Shown here: in pieces, positions 17,099-26,067 of the stretch
Numbering within the stretch: position 1 is the stretch's first letter
Layout of the letters: each line of letters starts with the position of its first letter
Source: an uncultured Planctomycetaceae bacterium
GTDB taxonomy: Bacteria > Planctomycetota > Planctomycetia > Gemmatales > Gemmataceae
Direction of reading: 5' to 3'
DNA length: 42,542 nt
Assembly (NCBI GenBank): GCA_903960945.1
Contig: CAJCCR010000068.1
Coordinates: 1 to 42,542, forward strand
Translations under genes and position numbers: made by a program
Notes under the pieces: generated by a model
Seen by the model: only the letters and a program-made list of their open reading frames with translations
Database searches by the model: none
Told to the model about the DNA's origin: nothing

Positions 17099-18883
17099 TT
17101 ATTTTGAATTTAATGAAATTCCAAGCACATTGACTTCGGGTATATTCAGGTCGATCAACAGGGGTTCTTGCGTTTGCGCAACCGCAACATTGCCCGCGGA
17201 ATCTTTTACCATTAGTTTCAAATAAACACTTGCAGGCATATTTGGGTGCATGGCCCATGTGTATTTCCCTGTGTTAGGTAATTCACCTGGCCCTATCGGA
17301 GTCCAAGGCCCCTCTCGTTTTTCACTCCATTCCAATGTTACAGGGTTCAATGAAAGGTTACGATCCGTTGCTTTCCACGTAAGAACCAGAGTGTCTCGCT
17401 GGCCGGGTTCTGGTTGAGGACTATAAAGCACCGCCTCGGGAAAAGTTGTATCAACTTCGACTCGAATATGGGGAATATCAGATTTCACAGGTGGACTTTT
17501 TCCCAAACCAGCCTTACTTTTTACAACCACATAATAACCTACCGGAACACCTTCTTGGGCCACAGGAACTACAATCGAAGCTTTAACTGGCATCATGCTT
17601 CGTGGGTCGGATACCAAGCTGTTTTCAGTTAATGCGAGTGTCCAAGATTGACCATCATCCAGCGTGCTATACACGTCAACAGAACCTAATCCTGAAGGGC
17701 CAAACTTTGCAACCTCATAATCAATGCGAATTTGTTTTTTATTGACGATTTGCAAGGCAGGCAAAATCCTTTTAGATGCGCCAGTTGTCGGCTGATTTTG
17801 AACTGTATTTGTGTTTTGATTAGCATTTGCACCACCCGCTGAAGAAGCCAGCACACCGTTTAAATTTGATGTATTTGAGGTTCCATTCCAACCAGGAATA
17901 GTTTGAGCAGGTGGCACAGTGCTTCCAAGATCAACTTCTTTTGCTCCCCGAGAAACTGGAAAAACCGGGACTGCGGAGGGCAAATTGTTTTTAGCAAGGT
18001 CATCTACCGCGGGCAAAGGGTTTCCTGCAGGCAAAGGAATGGCAGTATTAGGCATAGTAAGCCCGGACATAGGCGGAATTTTTTCGGTATTTAAAGGCAT
18101 TGGAGGCACATTATTTGAAACAACTGGGCTTGAATCTGCAGGTTTTTCTGGAACGGCCGAAACTGATTGCGAGTTTAAACTATTGGGATCTGTAACTGCA
18201 TTTGAAATTTGAGTGGGGGCAATAGTGCTGGGAACAGCGGCCAAATTTGGCATAGGAATAGAACCCTTTGGGCTGCCTATATCAACAATAACGCTGGCAT
18301 AATTCGCAGCGGTATCACTCATCTGAAGCCGTACAGATAGCATTCCTGCACCTTGAACTTTAAAAGTACCGCTACCATCCATCACAGGCTTGATACTGAT
18401 AGGAATCCATTCGTTAGAATCGTTGCCTTCAATTTTGCATTCAAGCTTCATCGAATTGATATCAGGATTGGCATCCTTGACTTCCCATTTAACTTGAATC
18501 TCTTCTCCGACTTTTTCCGCCTTTAGTTTTATGTCTGGTTTTTGCGTATCCACTAAAACTTTCTGTCCAACTTGAGCCTTGGCAATATCTGCAGGCTCTT
18601 GAATACCTTTTACATCGACAACCCCAATACTAAACCAATGTGGGCCATCCTCCTTTGCAACAAAGGTAAAAGCCTCCTGATTAGGTTTCGCACGGGTAGA
18701 AACTTCCCATGTTTTTCCTTTATCTTTAGAAACATAAAGAACCAATTCTTTAATTTGTTCCTTACGTTCTTGATGCACACGAATCGGTATCTGAAACTTA
18801 GGGGTGTTCAGAGGCCATTCCTCGGAAGGTGTTTGCTGAAAGCATGTGGTTAGTAGAGCAACACCCAGTAAATTCATGACCAT
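17099..18883 (-). CDS. Exported protein with duplicated beta-sandwich domains and a disordered linker
   Basis: 594 residues, no recognised family. A short hydrophobic start (residues 3-13) suggests export; the LTTC that follows is a poor lipobox. The body shows an internal duplication: a strand-rich unit at 46-113 (VLYVSKDKGKTWE) repeated at 380-478 (VDVYSTLDDGQSW), each followed by a second unit (114-202 and 479-580) opening with VDTQKPDI or VDTTFPEA, containing VKWEVKDAN or LTWKATDRN, and closing with SDTAANYA or KDSAGNVA. These look like Ig/fibronectin-type modules. Residues 203-370 are Pro/Ser/Asn/Thr-rich and probably disordered. AAGGGGA precedes the ATG at 18883. A role in the planctomycete cell envelope is a guess. 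Confidence 0.75.
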   Translation of the reverse strand: MVMNLLGVALLTTCFQQTPSEEWPLNTPKFQIPIRVHQERKEQIKELVLYVSKDKGKTWEVSTRAKPNQEAFTFVAKEDGPHWFSIGVVDVKGIQEPADIAKAQVGQKVLVDTQKPDIKLKAEKVGEEIQVKWEVKDANPDINSMKLECKIEGNDSNEWIPISIKPVMDGSGTFKVQGAGMLSVRLQMSDTAANYASVIVDIGSPKGSIPMPNLAAVPSTIAPTQISNAVTDPNSLNSQSVSAVPEKPADSSPVVSNNVPPMPLNTEKIPPMSGLTMPNTAIPLPAGNPLPAVDDLAKNNLPSAVPVFPVSRGAKEVDLGSTVPPAQTIPGWNGTSNTSNLNGVLASSAGGANANQNTNTVQNQPTTGASKRILPALQIVNKKQIRIDYEVAKFGPSGLGSVDVYSTLDDGQSWTLALTENSLVSDPRSMMPVKASIVVPVAQEGVPVGYYVVVKSKAGLGKSPPVKSDIPHIRVEVDTTFPEAVLYSPQPEPGQRDTLVLTWKATDRNLSLNPVTLEWSEKREGPWTPIGPGELPNTGKYTWAMHPNMPASVYLKLMVKDSAGNVAVAQTQEPLLIDLNIPEVNVLGISLNSK

Positions 18884-19128
18884 AGCAAATTCCCCTTACC
18901 CAAAATTAAGACCAATACTTCTGAAAAAAGCTGACTTGGTCTACCTCTAATGAAAAATCGGATTTTTAGTGATAAATCTTCAAGTAAATTGCTATTTCTT
19001 CAAGAATTGTTTAAGAAGTCCTACCTCCTGGAGCTTTGGGCAAACAAATAAATAGAGTGGGTAAATATTTAAACATTGGGCCTTAGATATCCTTGCTTAC
19101 TAGAATGGGTATTAGAAGGGGAAAAACT

Positions 19129-21360
19129 GTGCCTTTAAAATCTGTAAAGGATGTTGTTTGCGGCATGATGGTTGACCCAGGTAATCCTGCTGCAACTAAA
19201 ACTTATAACAACGAAACCTATTATTTTTGCCACGCTTCTTGCGCTAAAAAGTTTGAATTAAATCCTGAATCTTACTTAAAAAATGACCTCAAAGTAATCA
19301 AAACCAAGCCGATGGTTTTAACAGATGGCAATCTGCGTTATTCCTGCCCAATGGACCCGGAAATAATACAGTTTTTACCTGGAAGCTGCCCAAAATGCGG
19401 CATGCCTCTAGAGGCAATGGCTACAGCAAATGAAGAATTGAAAACCACAAACCCAGAGTTAATTAAAATTTTAATTGCTTCTGCGTTATGGTTACCGCTT
19501 CTAGGAAGCCACCTTCCAGTTTTTGATTCCCACGAATTTTTAATAGTACAAGCGATCCTTTCTTCACTGGTTGTGTTTATTTTTGGTTATCCAGTTCTTA
19601 AAAGCTTTTTGAAGTCGTTATGGCCCGGCCCGTGGAATATGTTTACATTGGTAGGCCTAGGGGTTCTTGCAAGCCACACATTAAGCTTACTTGCAGTATT
19701 ACAACCCGATCTGTTTGGCCATCACAGTTACTTTGAATCTTCGGCTGGAATTGTAGTCCTAATGCTGCTTGGGCAGTTTCTTGAAAATCGCCTACATAAA
19801 CAAGCAAACAAAGCACTATCACAAATGATCATGTCTATACCCAAGGAAGCTCGATTAATCGGCCCTTCTGGTGCTGAAACAAACATTCCTATAGATCTTA
19901 TCCAGCCGGGCGACCTTGTGCGGGTTAGGCCTGGGGAAAAAATCCCCCTAGATGGAATCATTGCGATAGGCAATTCCAGCATTGATGAATCGATGATTAC
20001 TGGAGAACCCATGCCCAGAGATGTAGAAAGCAAAGATTTTGTATATGCAGGCACTGTAAATATAAATGGCTCTTTCACTCTAACCACTACAGGCTCGGGT
20101 AAAGAAACCATGCTGGCCAAAATCATCCAGATGGTTGAAGATGCAAAACGGACCAGGCTTCCCATTCAGGCAACAGTTGATGCTATTTCAAGAATCATGG
20201 TTCCATTAGTGCTGTTGATCGCAGCGTTAACTTTAATTTACTGGATCATTAAAAATGAAGGGCCACTGGGGTGGATTGATGCATTGCAAAAATCTATCGC
20301 TGTTCTGGTAATCGCCTGCCCTTGCGCTTTGGGTTTAGCAACACCCATGGCTGTAGGCGTTGGAATTTCCAGAGGAGCAATGCTCGGCATTTTAGTGCGA
20401 AAAGGGCAACACCTTGAAAACCTAATGCATATTAATGTCCTCGTAATAGACAAAACGGGAACACTTACAGAAGGAAAACCAAGTGTAACTGCAATTCATG
20501 CTTCCGCAAACATTCACCCAGATGAATTGCTAAAATATGCAGCAAGCCTAGCACAATCAAGCAGCCATCCTCTTTCTAAATCGATTGTAAGTTTTGCCTT
20601 AAAAAAAGGAATTACTCTAAGCTCCCCTACAGAAATTCACGAAGAACCGGGGCAGGGCACTTCTGGCATAATTTCAGGCCAGATAACAGCAATAGGAAAA
20701 CTCAATTTCCTTAACGAAAAAGGCATAAACACTTCAATCAACGGATTGGAAGAATTTGCAAATAATGAATCAACAAAAGTTTGGGTTGGGATTAAAGGTA
20801 TTAATGCAGGATTTATCGAATTATCAGACCCTATAAAACCTTCCTCCGAAAAGGCAATTAAGCAATTACAAAACGATGGCATAAAAGTAATATTACTTAG
20901 TGGCGACAACGAACAGACCACCGCCAAAGTCGCCAAACAACTTAATATTAATGATTTCCATGGAAACAACACCCCTGCAGACAAAGCTGCATTTATTAAA
21001 AATCTTATTCTTCAAGAAAAAAAAGTAGGAATGGCTGGAGACGGCACCAATGATGCACCTGCCTTGGCCTTGGCCCAGGTTTCAATCGCTATGGGCACCG
21101 GCACCGATTTAGCACAAGAAAGTTCCGGGATTATTTTGCTAAAGGGCGATCTAATGGCTATTGTTAAAGCTAGAAAATTAAGCAGGTTTACAATTAATGC
21201 AATAAGGCAAAACCTTGCATTGGCTTTCATTTATAACATGTTAAGCATACCATTGGCCGCATTTGGATTTTTGTCACCATTGCTTGCTGGATTAACAATG
21301 AGTTTAAGCTCTATTTCAGTTTTAATAAATTCTCTTAGGTTACGCAAAATCCCACTATGA
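19129..21360 (+). CDS. Copper-type P1B ATPase with N-terminal YHS and heavy-metal-binding domains
   Basis: 743 residues from the GTG at 19129, chosen because AGAAGGGG lies just upstream; in-frame TTG 19093 and ATG 19105 lack ribosome sites. Domains: YHS (8-50, with DVVCGMMVDP and FCHASCAKKF), heavy-metal-binding domain (71-94, YSCPMDPE and CPKCGMP), then the ATPase core with membrane helices, TGEP in the actuator, the transmembrane CPC (397-399), phosphorylation motif DKTGT (D441), His-Pro (480-481) and GDGTNDAP (about 637-644). The CPC motif and Met/Cys-rich N-terminus indicate Cu+ (or Ag+) export across the inner membrane, as in CopA/SilP. No HMA domain precedes the core. Confidence 0.94.
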   Translation: MPLKSVKDVVCGMMVDPGNPAATKTYNNETYYFCHASCAKKFELNPESYLKNDLKVIKTKPMVLTDGNLRYSCPMDPEIIQFLPGSCPKCGMPLEAMATANEELKTTNPELIKILIASALWLPLLGSHLPVFDSHEFLIVQAILSSLVVFIFGYPVLKSFLKSLWPGPWNMFTLVGLGVLASHTLSLLAVLQPDLFGHHSYFESSAGIVVLMLLGQFLENRLHKQANKALSQMIMSIPKEARLIGPSGAETNIPIDLIQPGDLVRVRPGEKIPLDGIIAIGNSSIDESMITGEPMPRDVESKDFVYAGTVNINGSFTLTTTGSGKETMLAKIIQMVEDAKRTRLPIQATVDAISRIMVPLVLLIAALTLIYWIIKNEGPLGWIDALQKSIAVLVIACPCALGLATPMAVGVGISRGAMLGILVRKGQHLENLMHINVLVIDKTGTLTEGKPSVTAIHASANIHPDELLKYAASLAQSSSHPLSKSIVSFALKKGITLSSPTEIHEEPGQGTSGIISGQITAIGKLNFLNEKGINTSINGLEEFANNESTKVWVGIKGINAGFIELSDPIKPSSEKAIKQLQNDGIKVILLSGDNEQTTAKVAKQLNINDFHGNNTPADKAAFIKNLILQEKKVGMAGDGTNDAPALALAQVSIAMGTGTDLAQESSGIILLKGDLMAIVKARKLSRFTINAIRQNLALAFIYNMLSIPLAAFGFLSPLLAGLTMSLSSISVLINSLRLRKIPL

Positions 21361-21397
21361 AATGAGTGTTAATTTCCTGTAAGATTATTATGAATAG

Positions 21398-22423
21398 ATG
21401 TCACAGAGTGAAAATATGCCTGCCAACTTGAAACCGTTAGCCGATTTCCTTCAAGGAAAAACCAATATTCTTCTAACCACCCATGCAAGGGCGGATGGAG
21501 ATGCGATTGGTTCGTGCCTTGCCATGCTGGAATTGCTTGAGAAACTACAAAAAAAGGTTGAAATCCATCTTCCAACCCCTTTCGCACAACGCTATGTTTT
21601 CATGGATCCGGGTAAAATCCTCCGCGTCTATGGGCAAGACGCCGACCCTAACAAAAATTGGGACGGATTAATCGTGCTTGATACAGGCACCTGGAGCCAA
21701 CTTGCCGAAATGGGAAACTGGATTAAACAACAGTTTGTACCAACCTGTGTAATCGACCATCATGTAACCCAAGACTACATTGGTAACCCCTTAATATTGG
21801 ATATTTCAGCAGAAGCCACCGGCAGACTTGTTTATGAATGTTTTAATTATTTTGGTGTAACTCCGACTGCCTCCGCTGCAAACCATATGTTTATTGCAAT
21901 TGCAACCGATACTGGTTGGTTTAGGCACGCAAATACAACCGCTTCCAGTTTTTCCCTTGCAGGAGATTTGATCAAGCTAGGTGCCACTCCGACCATGCTT
22001 TATGATGCATTGTTTGATAGCAACAGTCTGGCCAAACAAAAACTTGCAGGAACCATGTTATCGAGGTGCCAAACTAGGCAAGGCGGAAAATTAGTCTACT
22101 CATGGCTTACCCAAACAGATTTTAGCAATGCGAATGCACGAACATCTGATGCGGAAGATCTTATCGTTTATCTACGAAGTACATCGTGTGCAGATATTGT
22201 GATTTTCTTTTTAGAAATAAATGAAACAACAACACGCGTCAACTTCCGCTCGCGTACTGGTGCGGATGTTTGCCAAATTGCACAGCAATTCGGTGGGGGT
22301 GGGCATAAGCTTGCTGCTGGAGCCACTGTTTTACTACCCATAAACCAAGCGATCGAAAAAATCTTAGTACTAGGCGAAGGGCTTGTTAAAACAAAATCCA
22401 GCCCCCGAGAGAACCAATCATGA
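21398..22423 (+). CDS. NrnA-like DHH/DHHA1 phosphoesterase
   Basis: 341-residue bifunctional oligoribonuclease/pAp-phosphatase family protein. The DHH domain has THARADGDAIGS near residue 29 (metal-binding His, Asp, Asp), LIVLDTG and CVIDHHVTQD (DHH motif). The DHHA1 domain near the C-terminus has FGGGGHKLAAGA, which binds the substrate. NrnA degrades short RNA fragments (nanoRNA) and 3'-phosphoadenosine 5'-phosphate. Length fits NrnA (about 315-340), shorter than RecJ. The next gene overlaps its stop by four bases (ATGA), so the two are coupled. Confidence 0.9.
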   Translation: MSQSENMPANLKPLADFLQGKTNILLTTHARADGDAIGSCLAMLELLEKLQKKVEIHLPTPFAQRYVFMDPGKILRVYGQDADPNKNWDGLIVLDTGTWSQLAEMGNWIKQQFVPTCVIDHHVTQDYIGNPLILDISAEATGRLVYECFNYFGVTPTASAANHMFIAIATDTGWFRHANTTASSFSLAGDLIKLGATPTMLYDALFDSNSLAKQKLAGTMLSRCQTRQGGKLVYSWLTQTDFSNANARTSDAEDLIVYLRSTSCADIVIFFLEINETTTRVNFRSRTGADVCQIAQQFGGGGHKLAAGATVLLPINQAIEKILVLGEGLVKTKSSPRENQS

Positions 22424-23553
22424 ACGAATCATACTTAAAAAAATTGCCTTTTGCAGGGAAAATCGTTGTCGCTACCCTATTACTTAGCATTGGAGTAGGT
22501 TTCACTTCTGCAATTGTTAATCTGCATTTCCAATCTGCAAATGCTGGGCAACCCTTGCCAGGCCCTGAAGAAACCGTCTCTGAATTCCATGGTTCTAAAA
22601 AGTATTCACATATCGAACGCCTTTTGATTGCAAATGAATCAAAGCCTTTTAATGGCACCGGAAGTATGAGAAGCGCCTTTACCAGCAAAAGAGCTGGGGG
22701 CATTAAACGGGCAATCAAAGAAAAGCGGATTCTCTTGACCGAGCTTGCTGAAGAGAAACTGAAAGACAAACCAGAAGCACTAGCTAAAGAAATATCCCGT
22801 ATCGAGAATGATCCCGAAGTTGAAAAATTAGTTTATCAAGATATCGATGGCGAAAGAATTGCGCTATTGGCTTGGATTAAAAATGGCTACAAGAAAGAGT
22901 ATTACGAGAATTCACAACTGCAAGGTTACCCATTAACAGGCAAACTAGAATCGCTAAAAATTTCGCCTCATATGGTTCATACCACTGAAGATGGCTCGCA
23001 AAGATTTGCCAATATCGAAGGGATTATTGAATCAAGATGCGTAAGGTGTCATGATGCAAATGCGGGAGGAAGTGCGGCAAATTTCCCATTAAACACATAT
23101 GAAGAATTCACGGATTACTGTGCGCCCGAAAAATCATCTGCAAAATCTCTTGAGAAACTTGCTCTATCTTCCCATGTGCATTTGCTTGGTTTTGCGATGC
23201 TTTACGGAATTACAGGTTTTTGCCTAGCAATGACGGGATTCCCAAACTTTCTCAAGGTAATCATTGCACCATCCGCCTTAATCATTCAAGTGATAGAAAT
23301 TTCATGCTGGTGGTTTGCCAGAATGGACGCACCACTGGGACCACTTTTCGCTTCTGCAATCCCAGTGCTAGGGGGTGTGGTAGCCTTGGGACTTTTAAGC
23401 CAGATATTACTTAGCCTTTGGGATATGTTCGAAATTGGCGGAAGGAAATTCATTATTATCCTTCTGATTATAGGCGCGATTTTTGGAGGAATCATTGGCA
23501 TAAAAGTCATTCTTCCTTATCTAAAAGAAGAAGCTGGCCAAGTTGAAAATTAG
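22420..23553 (+). CDS. Membrane protein with a single cytochrome-c heme motif
   Basis: 377 residues. A hydrophobic segment at 12-36 anchors the N-terminus; residues 37-250 are mostly polar and contain CVRCH at 207-211, a CxxCH heme-c site; four or so membrane helices follow (about 252-272, 278-300, 306-335, 344-368). The layout puts the heme in the periplasmic loop, assuming the N-terminus is inside. Planctomycetes have several families of membrane proteins with a lone heme-c motif, of unknown job; redox sensing or electron transfer are options. ATGA overlap with the NrnA-like gene suggests joint expression but no obvious shared role. One Met or His must serve as the sixth ligand; H251 and H253 are near the membrane border. 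Confidence 0.75.
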   Translation: MNESYLKKLPFAGKIVVATLLLSIGVGFTSAIVNLHFQSANAGQPLPGPEETVSEFHGSKKYSHIERLLIANESKPFNGTGSMRSAFTSKRAGGIKRAIKEKRILLTELAEEKLKDKPEALAKEISRIENDPEVEKLVYQDIDGERIALLAWIKNGYKKEYYENSQLQGYPLTGKLESLKISPHMVHTTEDGSQRFANIEGIIESRCVRCHDANAGGSAANFPLNTYEEFTDYCAPEKSSAKSLEKLALSSHVHLLGFAMLYGITGFCLAMTGFPNFLKVIIAPSALIIQVIEISCWWFARMDAPLGPLFASAIPVLGGVVALGLLSQILLSLWDMFEIGGRKFIIILLIIGAIFGGIIGIKVILPYLKEEAGQVEN

Positions 23554-23571
23554 CAATTCAATCCTTTATAT

Positions 23572-23799
23572 TCAGGGGGGGTCATAACCTCCCCGATTCC
23601 AAGGATTACATCTGCAAACCCTTCCAACCCCTTTCAAAGCACCTGAAAACGGGCCATACTTATTAACAGCTTCAATGAAATATTCACTGCAAGACGGATG
23701 AAATTTACAAACCGCTGGCAATATCGGCCTTAATATAAGCTGATAACAACGCACCATTCCAACCAAAATCATACTTATAAAAAACAATACAGCTCTCAT
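23572..23799 (-). CDS. yidD: Membrane protein insertion efficiency factor YidD
   Basis: 75-residue YidD, which assists YidC-dependent membrane insertion. Seen: an amphipathic N-terminal helix (RAVLFFISMILVGMVRCYQLIL), then the family signature KFHPSCSEYFIEAV with GPFSGALKGVGRVCRCNPWNRGGYDP. The ATG at 23799 overlaps the rnpA stop by four bases, the standard bacterial order rnpA-yidD. yidC is not found downstream on this strand because the next gene is convergent. Confidence 0.95.
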   Translation of the reverse strand: MRAVLFFISMILVGMVRCYQLILRPILPAVCKFHPSCSEYFIEAVNKYGPFSGALKGVGRVCRCNPWNRGGYDPP

Positions 23800-24170
23800 C
23801 GTCGCTTTTTATCATTTAGAAACTTCAATGCCTGCGATGTAAGATTCATAAACGAATCTTTTAGAGTGCCTAATTCCAAGATGGCTCCTTTTCTAGGAAC
23901 AACTACTAAATCGAACCCCTGAGCCTGCTGTTGATCTTTTGTCAATCTAAAAGCCTCTCGTAACAGCCTTTTAATTCGATTTCGCACAACCGCATTGCCG
24001 TTGATTTTGCCTACTGCAACCCCCACCCGATTAAAAGAAAGACCGTTAGGCATGGCATAAAGAGCAAGATGCTGATTTGTAACTTTCACCCTAAAGGCGA
24101 ACACTTTTCGAAAATCATCCGACGATTTAAGCTTATATTTTTGTGAAAAACAGAACTCAGATAAGGCCAT
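23796..24170 (-). CDS. rnpA: Ribonuclease P protein component
   Basis: About 124 residues from the ATG at 24170, which has AGGTGA just upstream; an ATG at 24197 would overlap the dnaJ-like gene and adds nine residues without family features. It binds the RNase P RNA and helps 5' processing of precursor tRNA. Seen: KYKLKSSDDFRKVF at the start, RVGVAVGKINGNAVVRNRIKRLLREAFR, the RNR-type signature, and DLVVVPRKGA. Gene order is dnaJ-like, rnpA, yidD on the minus strand. rpmH, which encodes ribosomal protein L34 and precedes rnpA in most bacteria, is not at this locus. Confidence 0.95.
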   Translation of the reverse strand: MALSEFCFSQKYKLKSSDDFRKVFAFRVKVTNQHLALYAMPNGLSFNRVGVAVGKINGNAVVRNRIKRLLREAFRLTKDQQQAQGFDLVVVPRKGAILELGTLKDSFMNLTSQALKFLNDKKRR

Positions 24171-24187
24171 CAAATCACCTATGATTA

Positions 24188-25081
24188 TTAATTCCAAGGC
24201 ATATTTTTTCGAGGTTCCTGCGGATTAAGTTTTGCAAACTCTTCAACAAGTTGCTTGCTAGGCTCATCAATGGAGGAAGGCACAATAATTTTAAGTTGAA
24301 TAAACAAATCACCTGACCCAACACCTTTACCCTTAATTCGCAATCTTGCGCCGCTGGAGGCCCCTGGAGGGACCTTGACAGTCAATTTGGTACCATCTAT
24401 TACGGGTACATCGATTTTAGTACCCAGAATAGCCTCTGAAATAGAAATAGGAACCTCTACAACGAGATTATCGCCTTCTCTATTAAAATAAGCATGGGCT
24501 GCAGCTTTTATAGTGAGATACAAATTCCCACCATCTTGCCCCTGACCAGTAAGCCGAATTTTTCCGCCCTCCTTTACACCGGGAGGAATGTTAACGTCAA
24601 TATTTGATCCATTTAAAGAGAGAGAAATTTTACCGCCGAGTACAACTTTCTCTAGAGGAACCTCTACATCAAAATGGCTATCTTGAGGTTGATTGAAAGG
24701 CTTTCTTCTTCCCTTAGCTTTTTTCCCAAACATAGAGCCAAAATCAAATCCGCCTCCTGCATTGCCTCCAAACATACCTGCCAAATCTTCCATGTTGATG
24801 GAACCTGATCCGCCATGGAAGCCACCACCTGGACCTCTCGGTCCCCCGCCAAAACCTGCGGAAGGATCTACAAACCCAAATTGATCATATTTGGCACGCT
24901 TTTCTTTATCATGGAGCACCTCGAAAGCGTCTTGAATTTCCTTAAATTTCGTTTCCGCCTGCTTATCTCCAGGATTGCGGTCAGGGTGAAAATCTCTGGC
25001 AAGCTTCCTGTAAGCCTTTTTAATGTCATCTTCGGTTGCGTTTTTCGAAACGCCTAAGACTTCGTATGGATCTCGTGGCAT
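24188..25081 (-). CDS. DnaJ-family co-chaperone without zinc finger (CbpA-type)
   Basis: 297-residue type II J-protein. The J domain is residues 4-70 with HPD at 32-34 ([10 protein letters not shown]), which stimulates DnaK ATPase. A Gly/Phe-rich stretch follows (about 75-125). The C-terminal peptide-binding domains (about 135-290) carry [17 protein letters not shown] and a second copy, [21 protein letters not shown]. The four CxxCxGxG repeats of true DnaJ are absent, so it is CbpA-like rather than canonical DnaJ. It has ATG at 25081 and sits 17 bases before rnpA, in the position where rpmH is normally found. No grpE or dnaK is near. Confidence 0.92.
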   Translation of the reverse strand: MPRDPYEVLGVSKNATEDDIKKAYRKLARDFHPDRNPGDKQAETKFKEIQDAFEVLHDKEKRAKYDQFGFVDPSAGFGGGPRGPGGGFHGGSGSINMEDLAGMFGGNAGGGFDFGSMFGKKAKGRRKPFNQPQDSHFDVEVPLEKVVLGGKISLSLNGSNIDVNIPPGVKEGGKIRLTGQGQDGGNLYLTIKAAAHAYFNREGDNLVVEVPISISEAILGTKIDVPVIDGTKLTVKVPPGASSGARLRIKGKGVGSGDLFIQLKIIVPSSIDEPSKQLVEEFAKLNPQEPRKNMPWN

Positions 25082-25193
25082 GATATTATTTGCCTTTTGT
25101 CCTTAACTGGGAACTTTAATGACCTTATTGTTATTTATAAGGATAATCGCTGTTTTTACCCTCGCAAATTTTATTGAAATCAAGATTTCTTCT

Positions 25194-25209
25194 TTTGGAT
25201 TGATCCAAA
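25194..25209. promoter_or_regulatory. Perfect palindrome upstream of the ketosynthase operon
   Basis: TTTGGAT TG ATCCAAA: two perfect 7-base arms around two bases, 61 bases before the GTG of the ketosynthase-like gene. Symmetry and size suit an operator for a dimeric TetR- or GntR-type repressor. No regulator gene lies next to it, so this is a sequence observation with inferred role. Confidence 0.35.
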
Positions 25210-25269
25210 TGGCAATTTAGCTTAAATACTTGATCGTAAGGTGATTTTTCGGAAAATAAAGGATATCCT

Positions 25270-26052
25270 GTGTTTAAGGTGGTTTCTGAGGGAATTAGTT
25301 CGGGGAATTCAAGTTATCAAATACTTGGTTTCAGCAAATTCACAATATTAAGCAGTGAAATAGCAAAACTTCGCACCGAACTTAACCCTTCCTTGCCAAA
25401 CCCTTTATCAACCTCAATTTTAAAATATTTGGACGACCAAACTGTAATCGCACTGCAATGCACCCACCAAGCAACTAAAGAAATTAAAAATCTTGCAAAT
25501 TGGGGCGTTATTGTTTCCCCCAAACATCCAGGCCGAAAAAGAGTTGCAGGGGCATTCGATAAATTCAAACTCGAAAGCGCATGGGGAATCTCGCCCCACT
25601 TAGTGCCTTATGATTCCTTGCATTCCCCCTCTGGAATAGTCAGCCTAGCGTATCAGATGAATGGAATTAATCTTGGGGCGGGTGGATTTGCAGGACTTGA
25701 AGGGCAGGGCCTTCTTGCGGGCTTTACTTCACTAGAGAACAATTTCGCTGAAGGACTTGTTCTTATTTGGACGGGCTACCAAGAAGAATTTTCTTTATAT
25801 CACTTGGAAAGCCATAACAATCAAATAATTGAAGGGTATGCCCTTGCAATTACCAAGCAAAAGAAAACAAATGGCAATAAAAGCCCGTATCCAGGGTTGA
25901 GCATTTCTTGGAACAAAAACGCAAAGAACCCAGCATTTGTTACGCCATTGTCGCTTGAAAATCTTTTTAAGATTCCGGACAATTTTCAAACGGACTGGAC
26001 ATTCCAAATCGCCATCAATGTGCTTGCTGATTTTATTCCTGCAAGCATTTAA
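25270..26052 (+). CDS. Ketosynthase-like chain-length-factor-type protein lacking the catalytic Cys
   Basis: 260 residues that follow the N-terminal half of a beta-ketoacyl synthase. Residues about 121-150 read SPSGIVSLAYQMNGINLGAGGFAGLEGQGLLAGF in place of the usual nucleophile region (GPALTVDTACASG-type), and no Cys is present there; the His residues that complete the active site are also missing. This is the pattern of chain-length factors, which pair with a ketosynthase and set product length without catalysing. The GTG at 25270 has AAAGGA upstream. It is shorter than normal CLFs (about 400 residues), so the C-terminal half is missing or highly divergent. The active ketosynthase follows 15 bases later. 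Confidence 0.6.
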   Translation: MFKVVSEGISSGNSSYQILGFSKFTILSSEIAKLRTELNPSLPNPLSTSILKYLDDQTVIALQCTHQATKEIKNLANWGVIVSPKHPGRKRVAGAFDKFKLESAWGISPHLVPYDSLHSPSGIVSLAYQMNGINLGAGGFAGLEGQGLLAGFTSLENNFAEGLVLIWTGYQEEFSLYHLESHNNQIIEGYALAITKQKKTNGNKSPYPGLSISWNKNAKNPAFVTPLSLENLFKIPDNFQTDWTFQIAINVLADFIPASI

Positions 26053-26067
26053 GGATTACAAAAAGCA

